This document shows positions 1 through 8,494 of a stretch of DNA of 48,894 nucleotides, in pieces. The notes below the pieces were generated by a model. It searched no databases. It was not told the DNA's origin and saw only the letters and a list, made by a program, of their open reading frames with translations. Made by a program: the position numbers and the translations under genes. How positions within the stretch are numbered: the stretch's first letter is position 1; every line of letters starts with the position of its first letter. Source of the DNA: an uncultured Collinsella sp. (GTDB lineage Bacteria > Actinomycetota > Coriobacteriia > Coriobacteriales > Coriobacteriaceae); NCBI GenBank assembly GCA_900541125.1, contig UQIK01000019.1, forward strand, positions 1 to 48,894. The letters are read 5' to 3'.

Positions 1-55
1 AAGAAAGGCTCCCATTGCTGGGAGCCTATCAAATCAGTGGTGGGCGATGAGGGAT
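1..55 (-). repeat. Partial duplicate of tRNA-Val 3' end plus terminator
   Basis: Bases 1-55 are identical to 188-242. On the minus strand this copy holds the last 18 nt of a tRNA-Val (CCA at 38-40) followed by the same terminator hairpin (7-26). It diverges where the T loop should begin, so it is not a full tRNA. The 56-182 stretch between the copies is GC-rich, contains several small palindromes and a T-arm-like palindrome near 159-172, and shows no credible gene. Confidence 0.8.
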
Positions 56-182
56 GTCCGCGTGCGGCTGACGCCGCCCGCTTTCGCTTCGGGCCTACGG
101 CCCTCGCGTGCTGCGCTGGAAAACGCTTCGCGTTTCCTCAGCTCCGCACCCTGTCGGGTTCGAATCCCTCTGCGATGGGCCC

Positions 183-213
183 AAAAAAAGAAAGGCTCCC
201 ATTGCTGGGAGCC
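183..213 (-). terminator. Rho-independent terminator of tRNA-Val
   Basis: Read on the minus strand, a 7-bp stem (194-200 with 207-213) with a 6-nt loop is followed by a run of T residues (complement of 183-193). It lies 11 nt past the CCA end of the tRNA. Confidence 0.85.
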
Positions 214-224
214 TATCAAATCAG

Positions 225-300
225 TGGTGGGCGATGAGGGATTCGAACCCCCAGCCTTGTGCGTGTAAAGCACCTGCGCTAACCGTTGCGCCAATCGCCC
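225..300 (-). tRNA. tRNA-Val (anticodon TAC)
   Basis: A full cloverleaf reads on the minus strand: acceptor GGGCGAT pairs with the 3' strand, CCA is encoded (225-227), the D and T arms are normal, and the anticodon loop TTTACAC gives anticodon TAC. Length is 76 nt. A terminator follows directly. The bases from 301 to 487 hold no gene; a TATACT -10-like hexamer lies at 431-436, without a clear -35, ahead of asnB. Confidence 0.95.
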
Positions 301-487
301 GTGCGGAGAGAGTATAGCAAAACAATCGCCTCATTCACCTCATATCCATTAAAGGTAACTCGCGCGTGTCACAGCGGAGCTGATTCAGTTGAGATTGCCT
401 GAACATTCCGCCCCTCTTTACGCCCTCGGGTATACTCAAAAGCTACTGATTCGATTTGATGCCCAGCAACAGCAGAGGGGATAGTAT

Positions 488-2368
488 ATGTGCGGTTTTG
501 TCGGTTTTGTCGGTGGGACGGATAACCAATCCGAGGTGCTCACCAAGATGATGGACCGCATCGTCCATCGCGGTCCCGACATGGGCGGTCAGTTTATCGA
601 CGGCCGCGTTGCCCTGGGCTTCCGCCGCCTGTCGATCCTCGACCTGACCGAGGCCGGCGCTCAACCCATGGCCAACGAGGACGGCAGCGTCGTCATTGTC
701 TTCAACGGCGAGATCTACAACTTCCAAGAACTCCGTTCCGAGCTCGAGGCCAAGGGCTACAAGTTCCACTGCGGCGCCGACACCGAGAGCCTCCTGCACG
801 GCTACGAGGAGTGGGGCGAGGCCGTTCTCGATCGCCTGCGCGGTATGTACGCCTTCGTCATCTGGGACAAAAAGAAGAACAAGCTTTTTGGTGCCCGCGA
901 CATCTTTGGCATCAAGCCGCTCTACTACTATCCCATGGCCGATGCAGGCGACGGCGCTCCGGGCGTGCTCTTTGGTTCCGAGATCAAGAGCTTCCTGGAC
1001 TACCCGCACTTCCACAAGGCGGTCAACAAAAAGGCTCTGCGTCCGTACATGACGCTGCAGTATTCGGCAACCGAGGAGACCTTCTTCGAGGGTGTCTACA
1101 AGCTGCCGCCGGCGCACTACTTTACCGTCGATATCCCGACCGGCAAGATGAACATCGAGCGCTACTGGGATTGCGATTACTCTGCCGTCGAGAAGCCGTT
1201 CGAAGAGTATGTCGATGAGCTGGACGAGGTCGTGCACGAGAGTGTCGAGGCCCATCGCATCGCCGACGTCAAGGTCGCGTCGTTCCTCTCCGGCGGCGTC
1301 GACTCCAGCTATATTGCCGCTTGCCTCATGCCCGACAAGACCTTCTCGGTGGGCTTTGACTACAAGAACTTCAACGAGACCAACTACGCCAAGGAGCTTT
1401 CCGATAAGCTCGGCGTCGAGAACGTTCGCAAGATGATTACCGCCGACGAGTTCTTCGGTGCGCTCGAGGACATCCAGTATCACATGGACGAGCCGCAGTC
1501 CAACCTGTCTTCCGTGCCGCTGTGGTTCTTGGCCGAGATGGCCCGCAAGGACGTCACCGTGGTGCTTTCGGGCGAAGGCGCCGACGAACTCTTTGGCGGC
1601 TACGCCTACTACGAGGACACGGTTCCGGTGCGCAAGTACAAAAAGATGGTGCCGCTGCCCATCCGTCGCGCGCTCGGTAACCTGGCGCTGCATATGCCGT
1701 ACTTCAAGGGACATAACTTCCTAGTCAAGGGTGCCGAGATCCCCGAGAAGTCGTTCCTGGGACAGGCTCTGGTATGGCCGGAGCGCGAGGTCGACGGCGT
1801 GCTCAAGCCCGAGTACAACACCGGCGACGGCGCCTTCGAGCTTGCCGCTCCCATCTATGCGCGCGTGAAGGGTCAGCCCGAGCTGGTCAAGAAGCAGTAC
1901 CTGGACATGAACATGTGGCTCCCGGGCGACATTCTGCTCAAGGCCGACAAGATGTGCATGGCACACTCACTGGAGCTGCGCGTGCCCTTCCTGGACCGCA
2001 AAGTCATGGAGTTCGCCGAGCACATTCCCGACCGCTACCGCATCAACGAGAACGGCAACAAACAGGTACTCCGCCACGCTGCCAACAAGTCGCTGCCCGA
2101 TGAGTGGGCCACCCGTCCCAAGGTGGGCTTCCCGGTGCCGATTGTCTACTGGCTGCGCGAGCAAAAGTGGTACGACTATGTCAAGGAGTACTTCACCGCG
2201 CCGTGGGCAAGCGAGTTCTTCAATACCGACGAGCTCATGCACCTGCTCGATCTGCACTTTGCGGGCAAGGGCGATTTCCAGCGCAAGATCTATACGCCGC
2301 TCGTGTTCCTAGTGTGGTACAAGCGCTTCTTTATCGACGAGGGCCAGCCTTCTGTTCAGGCTGCCTAG
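488..2368 (+). CDS. asnB: Asparagine synthase (glutamine-hydrolysing), AsnB type
   Basis: Cytoplasmic enzyme converting aspartate, glutamine and ATP to asparagine and glutamate. The 626-residue protein begins Met-Cys, so Cys2 is the N-terminal nucleophile of the class II glutaminase domain once Met1 is removed. The C-terminal synthetase domain carries the PP-loop LSGGVDSS near residue 267 and GEGADELFGGY further on. The start follows an AGAGGGG ribosome site (473-479) and begins with the obligatory Cys2, which fixes it. The length fits the family. It is a single gene with its own terminator at 2394. In some bacteria AsnB homologues amidate peptidoglycan; murE next door is compatible with that but does not prove it. 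Confidence 0.95.
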   Translation: MCGFVGFVGGTDNQSEVLTKMMDRIVHRGPDMGGQFIDGRVALGFRRLSILDLTEAGAQPMANEDGSVVIVFNGEIYNFQELRSELEAKGYKFHCGADTESLLHGYEEWGEAVLDRLRGMYAFVIWDKKKNKLFGARDIFGIKPLYYYPMADAGDGAPGVLFGSEIKSFLDYPHFHKAVNKKALRPYMTLQYSATEETFFEGVYKLPPAHYFTVDIPTGKMNIERYWDCDYSAVEKPFEEYVDELDEVVHESVEAHRIADVKVASFLSGGVDSSYIAACLMPDKTFSVGFDYKNFNETNYAKELSDKLGVENVRKMITADEFFGALEDIQYHMDEPQSNLSSVPLWFLAEMARKDVTVVLSGEGADELFGGYAYYEDTVPVRKYKKMVPLPIRRALGNLALHMPYFKGHNFLVKGAEIPEKSFLGQALVWPEREVDGVLKPEYNTGDGAFELAAPIYARVKGQPELVKKQYLDMNMWLPGDILLKADKMCMAHSLELRVPFLDRKVMEFAEHIPDRYRINENGNKQVLRHAANKSLPDEWATRPKVGFPVPIVYWLREQKWYDYVKEYFTAPWASEFFNTDELMHLLDLHFAGKGDFQRKIYTPLVFLVWYKRFFIDEGQPSVQAA

Positions 2369-2393
2369 TCTCGGCCTACGAATGCCTGCGCGT

Positions 2394-2418
2394 AACGGCT
2401 CCTCCGGGAGCCGTTTTT
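2394..2418 (+). terminator. Intrinsic terminator after asnB
   Basis: A 9-bp stem (AACGGCTCC with GGAGCCGTT) and a 4-nt loop run into five T residues, 25 nt after the asnB stop codon. Confidence 0.85.
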
Positions 2419-2479
2419 GCGTGGGTGCGTTTCAGTTACTATAAAACCGTCCCTGCCAAATGGCTGAGAAAGGTGAAAG

Positions 2480-4042
2480 ATGCACCATTCGGATTCCGCG
2501 ACCGTGACCACGGTCGATACGCTTGCCAAGCTTCTCGATGTGTGCGGCGAGCTGCGCGCATCAGAGCAGGTTGACGAGCGTGCCGTGACCGGCTGCTCGT
2601 TTGATTCGCGCGCGGTCTCGGCAGGTGACGTATTCTTTTGCAAAGGTGCTGCCTTTAAGCCCGCGTTTTTGAGCATGGCGCTCGATGCGGGCGCCGTCGC
2701 ATTTGTGTGCGAGGAGTCGCTGGTCGAGTCTCTGGAGCCGCTGGCGAAGGAGAGCGGTGCTGCGATGCTGGTTGTTGATAGTGTTCGCACGGCCATGGCC
2801 CTGTTGCCGCCGGAGGTCTACGACCGTCCCGACCACGACGTCAAGATCGTGGGCATCACCGGCACCAAGGGAAAGACCACGGCCGCTTTTATGCTCCAGT
2901 CCATCATCAAAGCGGCGGGCGAGTCCTGCGGCATGATCGGCTCGGTGAGTACCGACGATGGCATCGAGTGCTACGAGAGCACCAATACTACGCCCGAGGC
3001 CCCCGAGGTCTGGCGCCATATCGCCAACTGCCGCATGTCCGGCCACCAGTCCATGGTCATGGAGGTCTCGAGCCAGGCGCTCAAGTACCAACGCGTCGAG
3101 AATCTGCCGTTTGACGTGGCGTGCTTCCTCAACATCGGCCGCGACCACATCTCGCCGATCGAGCACCCGACCTTCGAGGATTATTTTGAGAGCAAACTCA
3201 GGATCTTTGACCAGGCAAAGACCGCCGTGGTGAATCTGGGCACCGATGAGGTTGACCGTGTGCTAGAGGCAGCGTCGACGGCCGAGCGCTTGGTGACCGT
3301 TGGCGTCGAGCATCCCGAGGCAAGCCTGTGGGCGAGCGATGTCCGCATGCTCGGCTTTAACATCGAGTTCAACTTGCACGGCATGAGCGCCGACGAGCCC
3401 GAGGCGGGGGAGAAGGTCCTGCTGGGTATCGCGGGCGACTTTAACGTGGAAAACGCGCTGGTCGCTATCGCCGCTGCGCGCGAGATCGGCATCGGTATCG
3501 AGGCTATCAAGAAGGGCCTCTCCAAACTGCGTGTGCCGGGCCGCATGGAGGTCGTGGAGTCGAAGGACGGCCGCGTGATTTGTGTCGTCGACTACGCGCA
3601 CAACCAGCTTTCGTTCCGTTCGCTTTTCTCGTCGGTCAAGCGCGCGTTTCCCGCTAGCCCCGTCATTGCGCTGTTTGGCGCCGCCGGCGGCAAGGCGCAG
3701 GAGCGCCGCGAGCAATTGCCACGCGAGGCCGCACCGTATTCCGACCTGATGATCTTTACGAACGAGGATCCAGCTCACGAGGACCCGATGAAGGTCTGTC
3801 GCGAGCTTGCCGAGCATGTTCCCGACGATACGCCGAACAAGATCATCCTCGACCGCGAAGCCGCTGTGCATGCGGCGTTCAAGGCGGCGCGCGAGGAGTA
3901 CGTCAACCCCGATGCTCCTACCATTGTCTTGCTGCTGGCAAAGGGTGACGAGGAGCTCATGCACGTGGGTGACGAGTTCGTGCCCATCGAGAGCGACCTT
4001 TCGTTGGCCAATCGCCTGATCGATGTTACCCAGTTTGACTAA
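2480..4042 (+). CDS. murE: UDP-N-acetylmuramyl-tripeptide synthetase MurE
   Basis: Adds the third (diamino) amino acid to UDP-MurNAc-L-Ala-D-Glu in cytoplasmic peptidoglycan synthesis. The 520-residue protein has the Mur-ligase ATP loop GITGTKGKTT at residues 125-134, the central domain with a TNTTPE-like substrate loop, and a C-terminal domain with GAAGGKAQERR. The amino-acid selectivity region reads EDPAHEDP near residue 429. This differs from the DNPR motif of meso-DAP-adding enzymes and looks more like the DNPA-type loop of lysine-adding ones, so L-Lys or L-Orn is more likely than DAP (inference). AGAAAGG lies just before the ATG. murI downstream fits a cell-wall group. Confidence 0.93.
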   Translation: MHHSDSATVTTVDTLAKLLDVCGELRASEQVDERAVTGCSFDSRAVSAGDVFFCKGAAFKPAFLSMALDAGAVAFVCEESLVESLEPLAKESGAAMLVVDSVRTAMALLPPEVYDRPDHDVKIVGITGTKGKTTAAFMLQSIIKAAGESCGMIGSVSTDDGIECYESTNTTPEAPEVWRHIANCRMSGHQSMVMEVSSQALKYQRVENLPFDVACFLNIGRDHISPIEHPTFEDYFESKLRIFDQAKTAVVNLGTDEVDRVLEAASTAERLVTVGVEHPEASLWASDVRMLGFNIEFNLHGMSADEPEAGEKVLLGIAGDFNVENALVAIAAAREIGIGIEAIKKGLSKLRVPGRMEVVESKDGRVICVVDYAHNQLSFRSLFSSVKRAFPASPVIALFGAAGGKAQERREQLPREAAPYSDLMIFTNEDPAHEDPMKVCRELAEHVPDDTPNKIILDREAAVHAAFKAAREEYVNPDAPTIVLLLAKGDEELMHVGDEFVPIESDLSLANRLIDVTQFD

Positions 4043-4051
4043 TGAACCATG

Positions 4052-4084
4052 ATGGCGGCGGCGCCCTGAGTGCGCTGTCGCCAT
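4052..4084 (+). terminator. Hairpin after murE
   Basis: A 13-bp imperfect stem (4052-4064 with 4072-4084, two G-T pairs) with a 7-nt loop sits 10 nt after the murE stop codon. There is no T run, so it may be a processing or weak termination site rather than a standard terminator. Confidence 0.45.
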
Positions 4085-4149
4085 AAGCGTGTTCCCTCAA
4101 TCAAAACATGCCGTCCAAGTCCAAACCCTTCTACGTAAACGGAGTAACC

Positions 4150-5061
4150 ATGTCCCACAATACCCTGCCGACCGTCGCTGAGCTTTCGGGCGAGATGCGC
4201 GAGCGCTTGGCCAAGGTCAAGTACGTCTTTACCGACCTGGATGCCACGATGCTCGCACCCGGCTCGTGCGTGCTACGCGACAACGACGGCAACCCCTCGA
4301 CCAAACTCGTCGAGGCCGTCGTGGCGCTCGCTCGCGCTGGTATTCAGGTGGTTCCCACCTCGGGCCGCAACCGTACCATGATCCACGAGGACGCGCGCGT
4401 GCTCGGTCTCAACTCCTACATCGGCGAGATGGGCGGCCTGGTCATGTACGACCTCAAAGCCAACGATTGGGAGTATCTGACCGGCGACATGCCCTACGAC
4501 TCCTCTTGCGGCCTCACGCCGCACCAGGTGATCGAGCAGACCGGCGTGTGCGAGAAGATCCTCGCCCGCTGGCCGCACAAGATCGAGTATCACAACGACA
4601 TGTCGACCGGCTACAAATACCGTGAGGTCACCGTCGGCATGCGCGGCGATGTGCCCGACGATGAGGTTCAGGCCATCCTGGACGAGGCCGGCTGCGGTCT
4701 GATCTGGGCTTGCAACGGCCATCTGACTCACCTGTCCAAGCCGACGACGCTCGAGCTCGATCGCGTCGAGGACGGTCGCGCATTCAACATCAACCCCGCG
4801 GGTCTCAACAAGGGCGTTGCCATCGCGCGCTTCTGCGAGCACCTGGGGATCGAGCGCGAGGAGACGCTCGCGCTCGGCGATTCCGAGTCCGACTTCTACA
4901 TGGCCGATCACGTGGGCACGTTCTGCCTGGTCGAGAATGGCCTGACGAGCGCCGGCGCGCCCGAGTTCCTGGCTGCTTGCGAGAACGCTTTCGTTACGCG
5001 CGGCAAAATTGTCGACGGTTGGGCGGCGACGGCAGAGCTGCTGGTCGCGGCGCGTTCGTAG
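4150..5061 (+). CDS. HAD superfamily (IIB/Cof-type) hydrolase
   Basis: Likely cytoplasmic phosphatase. The HAD nucleophile motif is DLDAT at residues 29-33 (the usual form is DxDGT). The TSGRN motif and the metal-binding GDSESD near residue 243 mark the other HAD motifs, and the large insertion between them is of the C2 cap type. Sugar-phosphate or phosphoglycerate-type substrates are typical of this class; the true substrate cannot be read from the sequence. I chose the ATG at 4150 because it follows CGGAGT at 4140-4145; an in-frame ATG at 4108 lacks a ribosome site. It lies between murE and murI on the same strand. Confidence 0.85.
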   Translation: MSHNTLPTVAELSGEMRERLAKVKYVFTDLDATMLAPGSCVLRDNDGNPSTKLVEAVVALARAGIQVVPTSGRNRTMIHEDARVLGLNSYIGEMGGLVMYDLKANDWEYLTGDMPYDSSCGLTPHQVIEQTGVCEKILARWPHKIEYHNDMSTGYKYREVTVGMRGDVPDDEVQAILDEAGCGLIWACNGHLTHLSKPTTLELDRVEDGRAFNINPAGLNKGVAIARFCEHLGIEREETLALGDSESDFYMADHVGTFCLVENGLTSAGAPEFLAACENAFVTRGKIVDGWAATAELLVAARS

Positions 5062-5112
5062 CGCGGCGCCGCCGCACTTGGACATGTCTTTTCGAGAGAG
5101 ACTGGTGAGGTA

Positions 5113-5997
5113 ATGTCCGATATCGAGAATCCGGCAGGCGACACGCGCCCGATTGGCGTGTTCGATTCTGGTTTGGGCGGTCTGACGGTTGCGCGCGCGA
5201 TTGCGACGGCGCTGCCGCACGAGTCCGTCTACTACTTTGGCGACACCAAGCGCTGCCCCTACGGCACCCGCACCGAGGATGAAGTGCGCTCGTTTGCGTT
5301 GCAGGCGGGTCGTTGGCTTTCGAAGCACGACGTCAAGATTATGGTCATCGCCTGCAACACGGCGACCGCTGCGGCCTTGCGTCTGGCCCAGCAGGTGCTC
5401 GACGTTCCCGTGATCGGTGTGATCGCGCCGGGTGCCCGTGCGGCAATCAACAGCACGCGTACGCGTCGCGTGGGCGTGCTCGCCACCAACCTCACTATTC
5501 GCTCGGGCGCCTACACGCGCGCCATTCAGGACCTGGATGCCGGTGTCGATGTATACGGCTGTCCTGCCTCGAGCTTTGTCGAGGTTGTCGAACACGAGCT
5601 CGCCTCGGGTGCACATCTGCAGGAACAGTGGCTTGAGAACGAGGACATCTTCGATACGCCTGCTGTGCGTGCGCTGGTGGGTGCCACGGTTGAGCCGCTA
5701 CGCGACCACGGTATCGATACCGTGGTGCTCGGCTGTACGCATTTCCCGCTGTTGGTGGGACCTATCCGCCATGCGCTGGGGCCTGGGGTGCGCGTCGTAA
5801 GTTCCGCCGAGGAGACTACACGCGAGCTGACCGATATCCTCACACGCCGCGAGCAGCTGGCGGGCGACGCCGCCGAGCCGCAGCATCGTTTTGCCACGAC
5901 GGCCGATAACATTGCCGAGTTTGCGGTGGCGGGCAGCTTTATCTTTGGTCAGCCGCTCAAGAGCATCGAACATATCGATATCGATGAGCTGAAATAG
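5113..5997 (+). CDS. murI: Glutamate racemase
   Basis: Interconverts L- and D-glutamate to supply D-Glu for peptidoglycan. The 294-residue protein has the N-terminal FDSGLGGL motif (residues 17-24), the first catalytic cysteine in ACNTATAA (Cys81) and the second in GCTHFPLL (Cys208), both intact. TGAGGT precedes the ATG by a few bases. It is followed 54 bp later by rph, and the murI-rph-rdgB order is common in Gram-positive bacteria. Confidence 0.95.
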   Translation: MSDIENPAGDTRPIGVFDSGLGGLTVARAIATALPHESVYYFGDTKRCPYGTRTEDEVRSFALQAGRWLSKHDVKIMVIACNTATAAALRLAQQVLDVPVIGVIAPGARAAINSTRTRRVGVLATNLTIRSGAYTRAIQDLDAGVDVYGCPASSFVEVVEHELASGAHLQEQWLENEDIFDTPAVRALVGATVEPLRDHGIDTVVLGCTHFPLLVGPIRHALGPGVRVVSSAEETTRELTDILTRREQLAGDAAEPQHRFATTADNIAEFAVAGSFIFGQPLKSIEHIDIDELK

Positions 5998-6051
5998 ATG
6001 TAAGGCAGCCGCCCAAGCCTTCGCCACATCTTTTGCCGAAAGGAAATTTCT

Positions 6052-6777
6052 ATGGAGTACATGCAGGTCAACCGCGCCAACGGTCGCGCCGCCAACGAGT
6101 TGCGCCCCGTTAAGCTCACCCGTGGCGTCATGAAGCACGCCCACGGCTCGTGCCTGGCCGAGTTCGGCGACACGCGCGTGCTGTGCGCCGCCACTATCGA
6201 GGAGGGCGTGCCGGGCTGGCGAAAGGGAGCTAAGGCCGGCTGGGTGACCGCGGAATACGCCATGCTGCCGGCGTCGACCGGCAAGCGCTGCAAGCGCGAG
6301 CACGCCAACCGCAAGGGTCGCTCCATGGAGATCGAGCGCCTCATTGGCCGCAGCCTGCGTACCGTCGTCAACATGAAGGCGCTCGGCGAGTACACCGTCA
6401 CCGTCGACTGCGATGTGATTCAGGCCGATGGCGGCACGCGTACAGCGAGCATCACCGGCGCCTGGGTGGCGCTGCACGACGCCCTCGCCATGTGGGTCGA
6501 GGCGGGCAAGATCGATCGCATCCCGCTTACCGGCCAGGTGGCTGCCATCTCCATGGGCGTTGTCGACGGCAATACGCTGCTTGACCTCGATTATTCCGAG
6601 GACAGCCATGCCGAGGTCGACATGAACCTCGTCGCCACCGACACCGGTGAGATGATCGAGCTCCAGGGTACCGGCGAGCAGGCGCCCTTCGACCGCAAGC
6701 GCCTCAACGCCCTGCTCGACCTGGGCGACAAGGGTATCGCCGAGCTCATCGAGCTTCAGCGCCAAGCCCTCGCCTAA
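6052..6777 (+). CDS. rph: Ribonuclease PH
   Basis: Phosphorolytic 3'-5' exoribonuclease that trims tRNA 3' ends. At 241 residues it is the family's usual size. Typical signatures are visible: an early RPVKLTRGV segment, GWVTAEYAMLPAST, the arginine-rich GRSMEIERLIGRSLR loop, and TVDCDVIQADGGTRTASITG in the core. AAAGGAAA precedes the ATG. It is followed by a small hairpin repeat and then rdgB. Confidence 0.95.
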   Translation: MEYMQVNRANGRAANELRPVKLTRGVMKHAHGSCLAEFGDTRVLCAATIEEGVPGWRKGAKAGWVTAEYAMLPASTGKRCKREHANRKGRSMEIERLIGRSLRTVVNMKALGEYTVTVDCDVIQADGGTRTASITGAWVALHDALAMWVEAGKIDRIPLTGQVAAISMGVVDGNTLLDLDYSEDSHAEVDMNLVATDTGEMIELQGTGEQAPFDRKRLNALLDLGDKGIAELIELQRQALA

Positions 6778-6812
6778 CCTGCCAAAAAGGGACAGGTTTA
6801 TTTTGGTAGGTT
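6776..6812. repeat. Hairpin repeat with GGGACAGG loop
   Basis: A 12-bp near-perfect inverted repeat (AACCTGCCAAAA at 6776-6787 with 6801-6812) encloses a GGGACAGG loop. It overlaps the rph stop codon. The same design recurs at 45086-45126, 47803-47841 and in part at 48821-48843, so this looks like a dispersed intergenic repeat that may also end transcription. Confidence 0.6.
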
Positions 6813-6920
6813 TTATCTGCGGAGACGTGTAGGCACAAGACAGCCGTTGATTGAGAGGGGAGAGGCAGAGGCCCTCGTCGCCCTCGGCGCGGCATTGCTA
6901 TAGAGACAAGGAGACCACTC

Positions 6921-7562
6921 ATGGCACTTGAGAAGATCGACATCGACACCCTCGACCCGGCGGCGACCATCGTCGTGGCAACGGGCAACGCCCATAAGCT
7001 CACCGAGATCGAGGCCATTTTGGGCAAGGTCATGCCCGAGGTACGCTTTGTGGCACTCGGCCAGCTGGGCGATTTTGAGGATCCCGAGGAAAACGGCACG
7101 ACGTTTTTGGAGAACGCCATCATCAAGGCGCAGGCTGCGGTTGAGGAGACGGGCCTTATGGCCATTGCCGACGATTCGGGCTTGGTCGTCGACGCGCTGG
7201 ACGGTGAGCCCGGTGTGTATAGCGCGCGCTATGCGGGCGTGCACGGAGACGATGCCGCCAACAACGCCAAGCTTCTCGTGAATCTGGAGGGCGTGGCCGA
7301 CGAGGACCGCACTGCGCGCTTTATGAGCGTCGTCGCGCTCATCGACACGGACGGCCTGGTCACCTATGGCGAGGGCGCCTGCGAGGGCGTTATCGCGCAC
7401 GAGGGCCGCGGCGATCACGGCTTTGGCTACGACCCGCTGTTCCTGCCGGTCGACACGCCGGGCAAGACCATGGCCGAGCTGACGGCGGACGAGAAGAACG
7501 CCATCAGCCATCGTTTCCACGCGCTCGAGCATCTGTCCGCCAAGCTGACGGGCGAGGAGTAG
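6921..7562 (+). CDS. rdgB: XTP/dITP diphosphatase (RdgB/HAM1)
   Basis: Hydrolyses non-canonical purine nucleoside triphosphates (ITP, dITP, XTP) to monophosphates, cleaning the nucleotide pool. The 213-residue protein shows the TGNAHKLTEI substrate motif at residues 21-30, then ADDSGLVVDALDG and GVYSARYAG, GFGYDPLF, and SHRFHAL near the C terminus, all typical of the family. AAGGAGACC just upstream fixes the start. dtd follows 3 bp after its stop codon, so the two are probably co-translated and both act in quality control. Confidence 0.95.
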   Translation: MALEKIDIDTLDPAATIVVATGNAHKLTEIEAILGKVMPEVRFVALGQLGDFEDPEENGTTFLENAIIKAQAAVEETGLMAIADDSGLVVDALDGEPGVYSARYAGVHGDDAANNAKLLVNLEGVADEDRTARFMSVVALIDTDGLVTYGEGACEGVIAHEGRGDHGFGYDPLFLPVDTPGKTMAELTADEKNAISHRFHALEHLSAKLTGEE

Positions 7563-7565
7563 GCC

Positions 7566-8012
7566 GTGCGTGCGGTGGTGCAGCGCGTACTCAACGCCGG
7601 CGTGACGGTCGACGGCGAGTGCGTGGGCCGCATTGGACGCGGCTACCTGGTGCTGCTGGGTGTGGGCCATGGCGATACGCGTGCCGAGGCCGACAAGCTG
7701 TGGAGCAAGCTCCGCGGGCTGCGTATCAACGAGGACGAGAACGGCAAGACCAACTTGGCGCTTGCCGATGTCGACGGCGAGGTGCTCGTGGTGTCGCAGT
7801 TCACGCTGTTCGCCGACTGCCGCCACGGTCGCCGCCCATCGTTTACGGATGCCGGCGCCCCCGATGTCGCCAACGAGCTCTACGAGTACTTCCTGACGCT
7901 TGTGCACGAGGACGTTGAGCATGTGGCGCACGGTATCTTTGGCGCCGACATGAAGGTCGACCTCATCAACGACGGCCCATTCACCATCGTCCTCGATACC
8001 GACAACCTTTAG
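7566..8012 (+). CDS. dtd: D-aminoacyl-tRNA deacylase
   Basis: Removes D-amino acids (and glycine from tRNA-Ala) mischarged onto tRNA. The 148-residue protein has the SQFTLFAD motif at residues 77-84, with the active-site Ser-Gln, and the cross-subunit NDGPFT motif at 135-140 in place of the more usual N-x-GP. The start is GTG, three bases after the rdgB stop codon, and the N terminus MRAVVQRV matches the family. It ends directly at a palindrome (8013-8040). Confidence 0.95.
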   Translation: MRAVVQRVLNAGVTVDGECVGRIGRGYLVLLGVGHGDTRAEADKLWSKLRGLRINEDENGKTNLALADVDGEVLVVSQFTLFADCRHGRRPSFTDAGAPDVANELYEYFLTLVHEDVEHVAHGIFGADMKVDLINDGPFTIVLDTDNL

Positions 8013-8040
8013 GTTACGCGGTTTTACTAAACCGCGTAAC
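8013..8040. repeat. Palindromic repeat after dtd (GTTACGCGGTT type)
   Basis: A perfect 12-bp inverted repeat with a 4-nt loop begins at the base after the dtd stop codon. A near-identical palindrome follows lysS at 12530-12556. There is no T run. It is probably a REP-like element or a terminator stem. Confidence 0.75.
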
Positions 8041-8098
8041 AACTGGTCATGCGAGGTTGTCGTCTGGTACGTATTTGGGACGGGGCTGATTTAGCTAC

Positions 8099-8128
8099 TT
8101 GCGTATGGCGGCAGCAGGGTGCTATAGT
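8099..8128 (+). promoter_or_regulatory. Probable sigma-A promoter of the Veg-like gene
   Basis: TTGCGT at 8099-8104 and TATAGT at 8123-8128, with an 18-bp spacer, precede the Veg-like gene. Confidence 0.6.
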
Positions 8129-8195
8129 ATTAGAGTTTTGTCTATCTTAGGGGTATTATCCCCTTTTTGAATTGCACCTTCTGGAGGCCCTGTTC

Positions 8196-8492
8196 ATGGA
8201 AGAGATGGAAGTCAATCACGTCGACGACATCCACGAGAAGCTGACCGATATGGTGGGCGATCGCGTCAAGGTTAAGGCCAACATGGGCCGCACCCGCGTT
8301 GTCGAGCGCATGGGCACCATCAAGAGCGTCCACCCCGCCGTCTTTATCGTCGAGGTTGACGAGCGCCGCGGCCGCAAGTCGCGTCAGTCCTACCAGTATA
8401 TCGATGTCCTCACCGGTCAGGTCGAGCTATTCGACCCTGAGAGCGGCGAGCATATCTTTACCCCGCTCGGCAATCAGCTCGAGGAGCACTAA
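8196..8492 (+). CDS. Veg-like family protein
   Basis: A 98-residue protein resembling the Veg family (DUF1021), small cytoplasmic proteins of Gram-positive bacteria linked in Bacillus to biofilm regulation. Family-like features are the DxxGxRVKVKANMGR segment, an SH3-like beta-rich core and a YQYIDVLTG stretch. The start at 8196 follows CTGGAGG with about 8 nt spacing; an in-frame ATG at 8172 has no ribosome site. As in Bacillus, where veg lies near ispE, ispE follows 2 bp after the stop codon. Confidence 0.8.
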   Translation: MEEMEVNHVDDIHEKLTDMVGDRVKVKANMGRTRVVERMGTIKSVHPAVFIVEVDERRGRKSRQSYQYIDVLTGQVELFDPESGEHIFTPLGNQLEEH

Positions 8493-8494
8493 CG

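Noticed and set aside
47..268. Small open frames across the tRNA-Val region
   Set aside because: They translate tRNA and terminator sequence; such frames are common false calls around tRNAs.
443..1714. Long minus-strand open frame inside asnB, and similar long antisense frames inside rplA, lysS, clpC and tuf
   Set aside because: They are antisense shadows caused by GC-rich codon bias; the plus-strand proteins have full family motifs.
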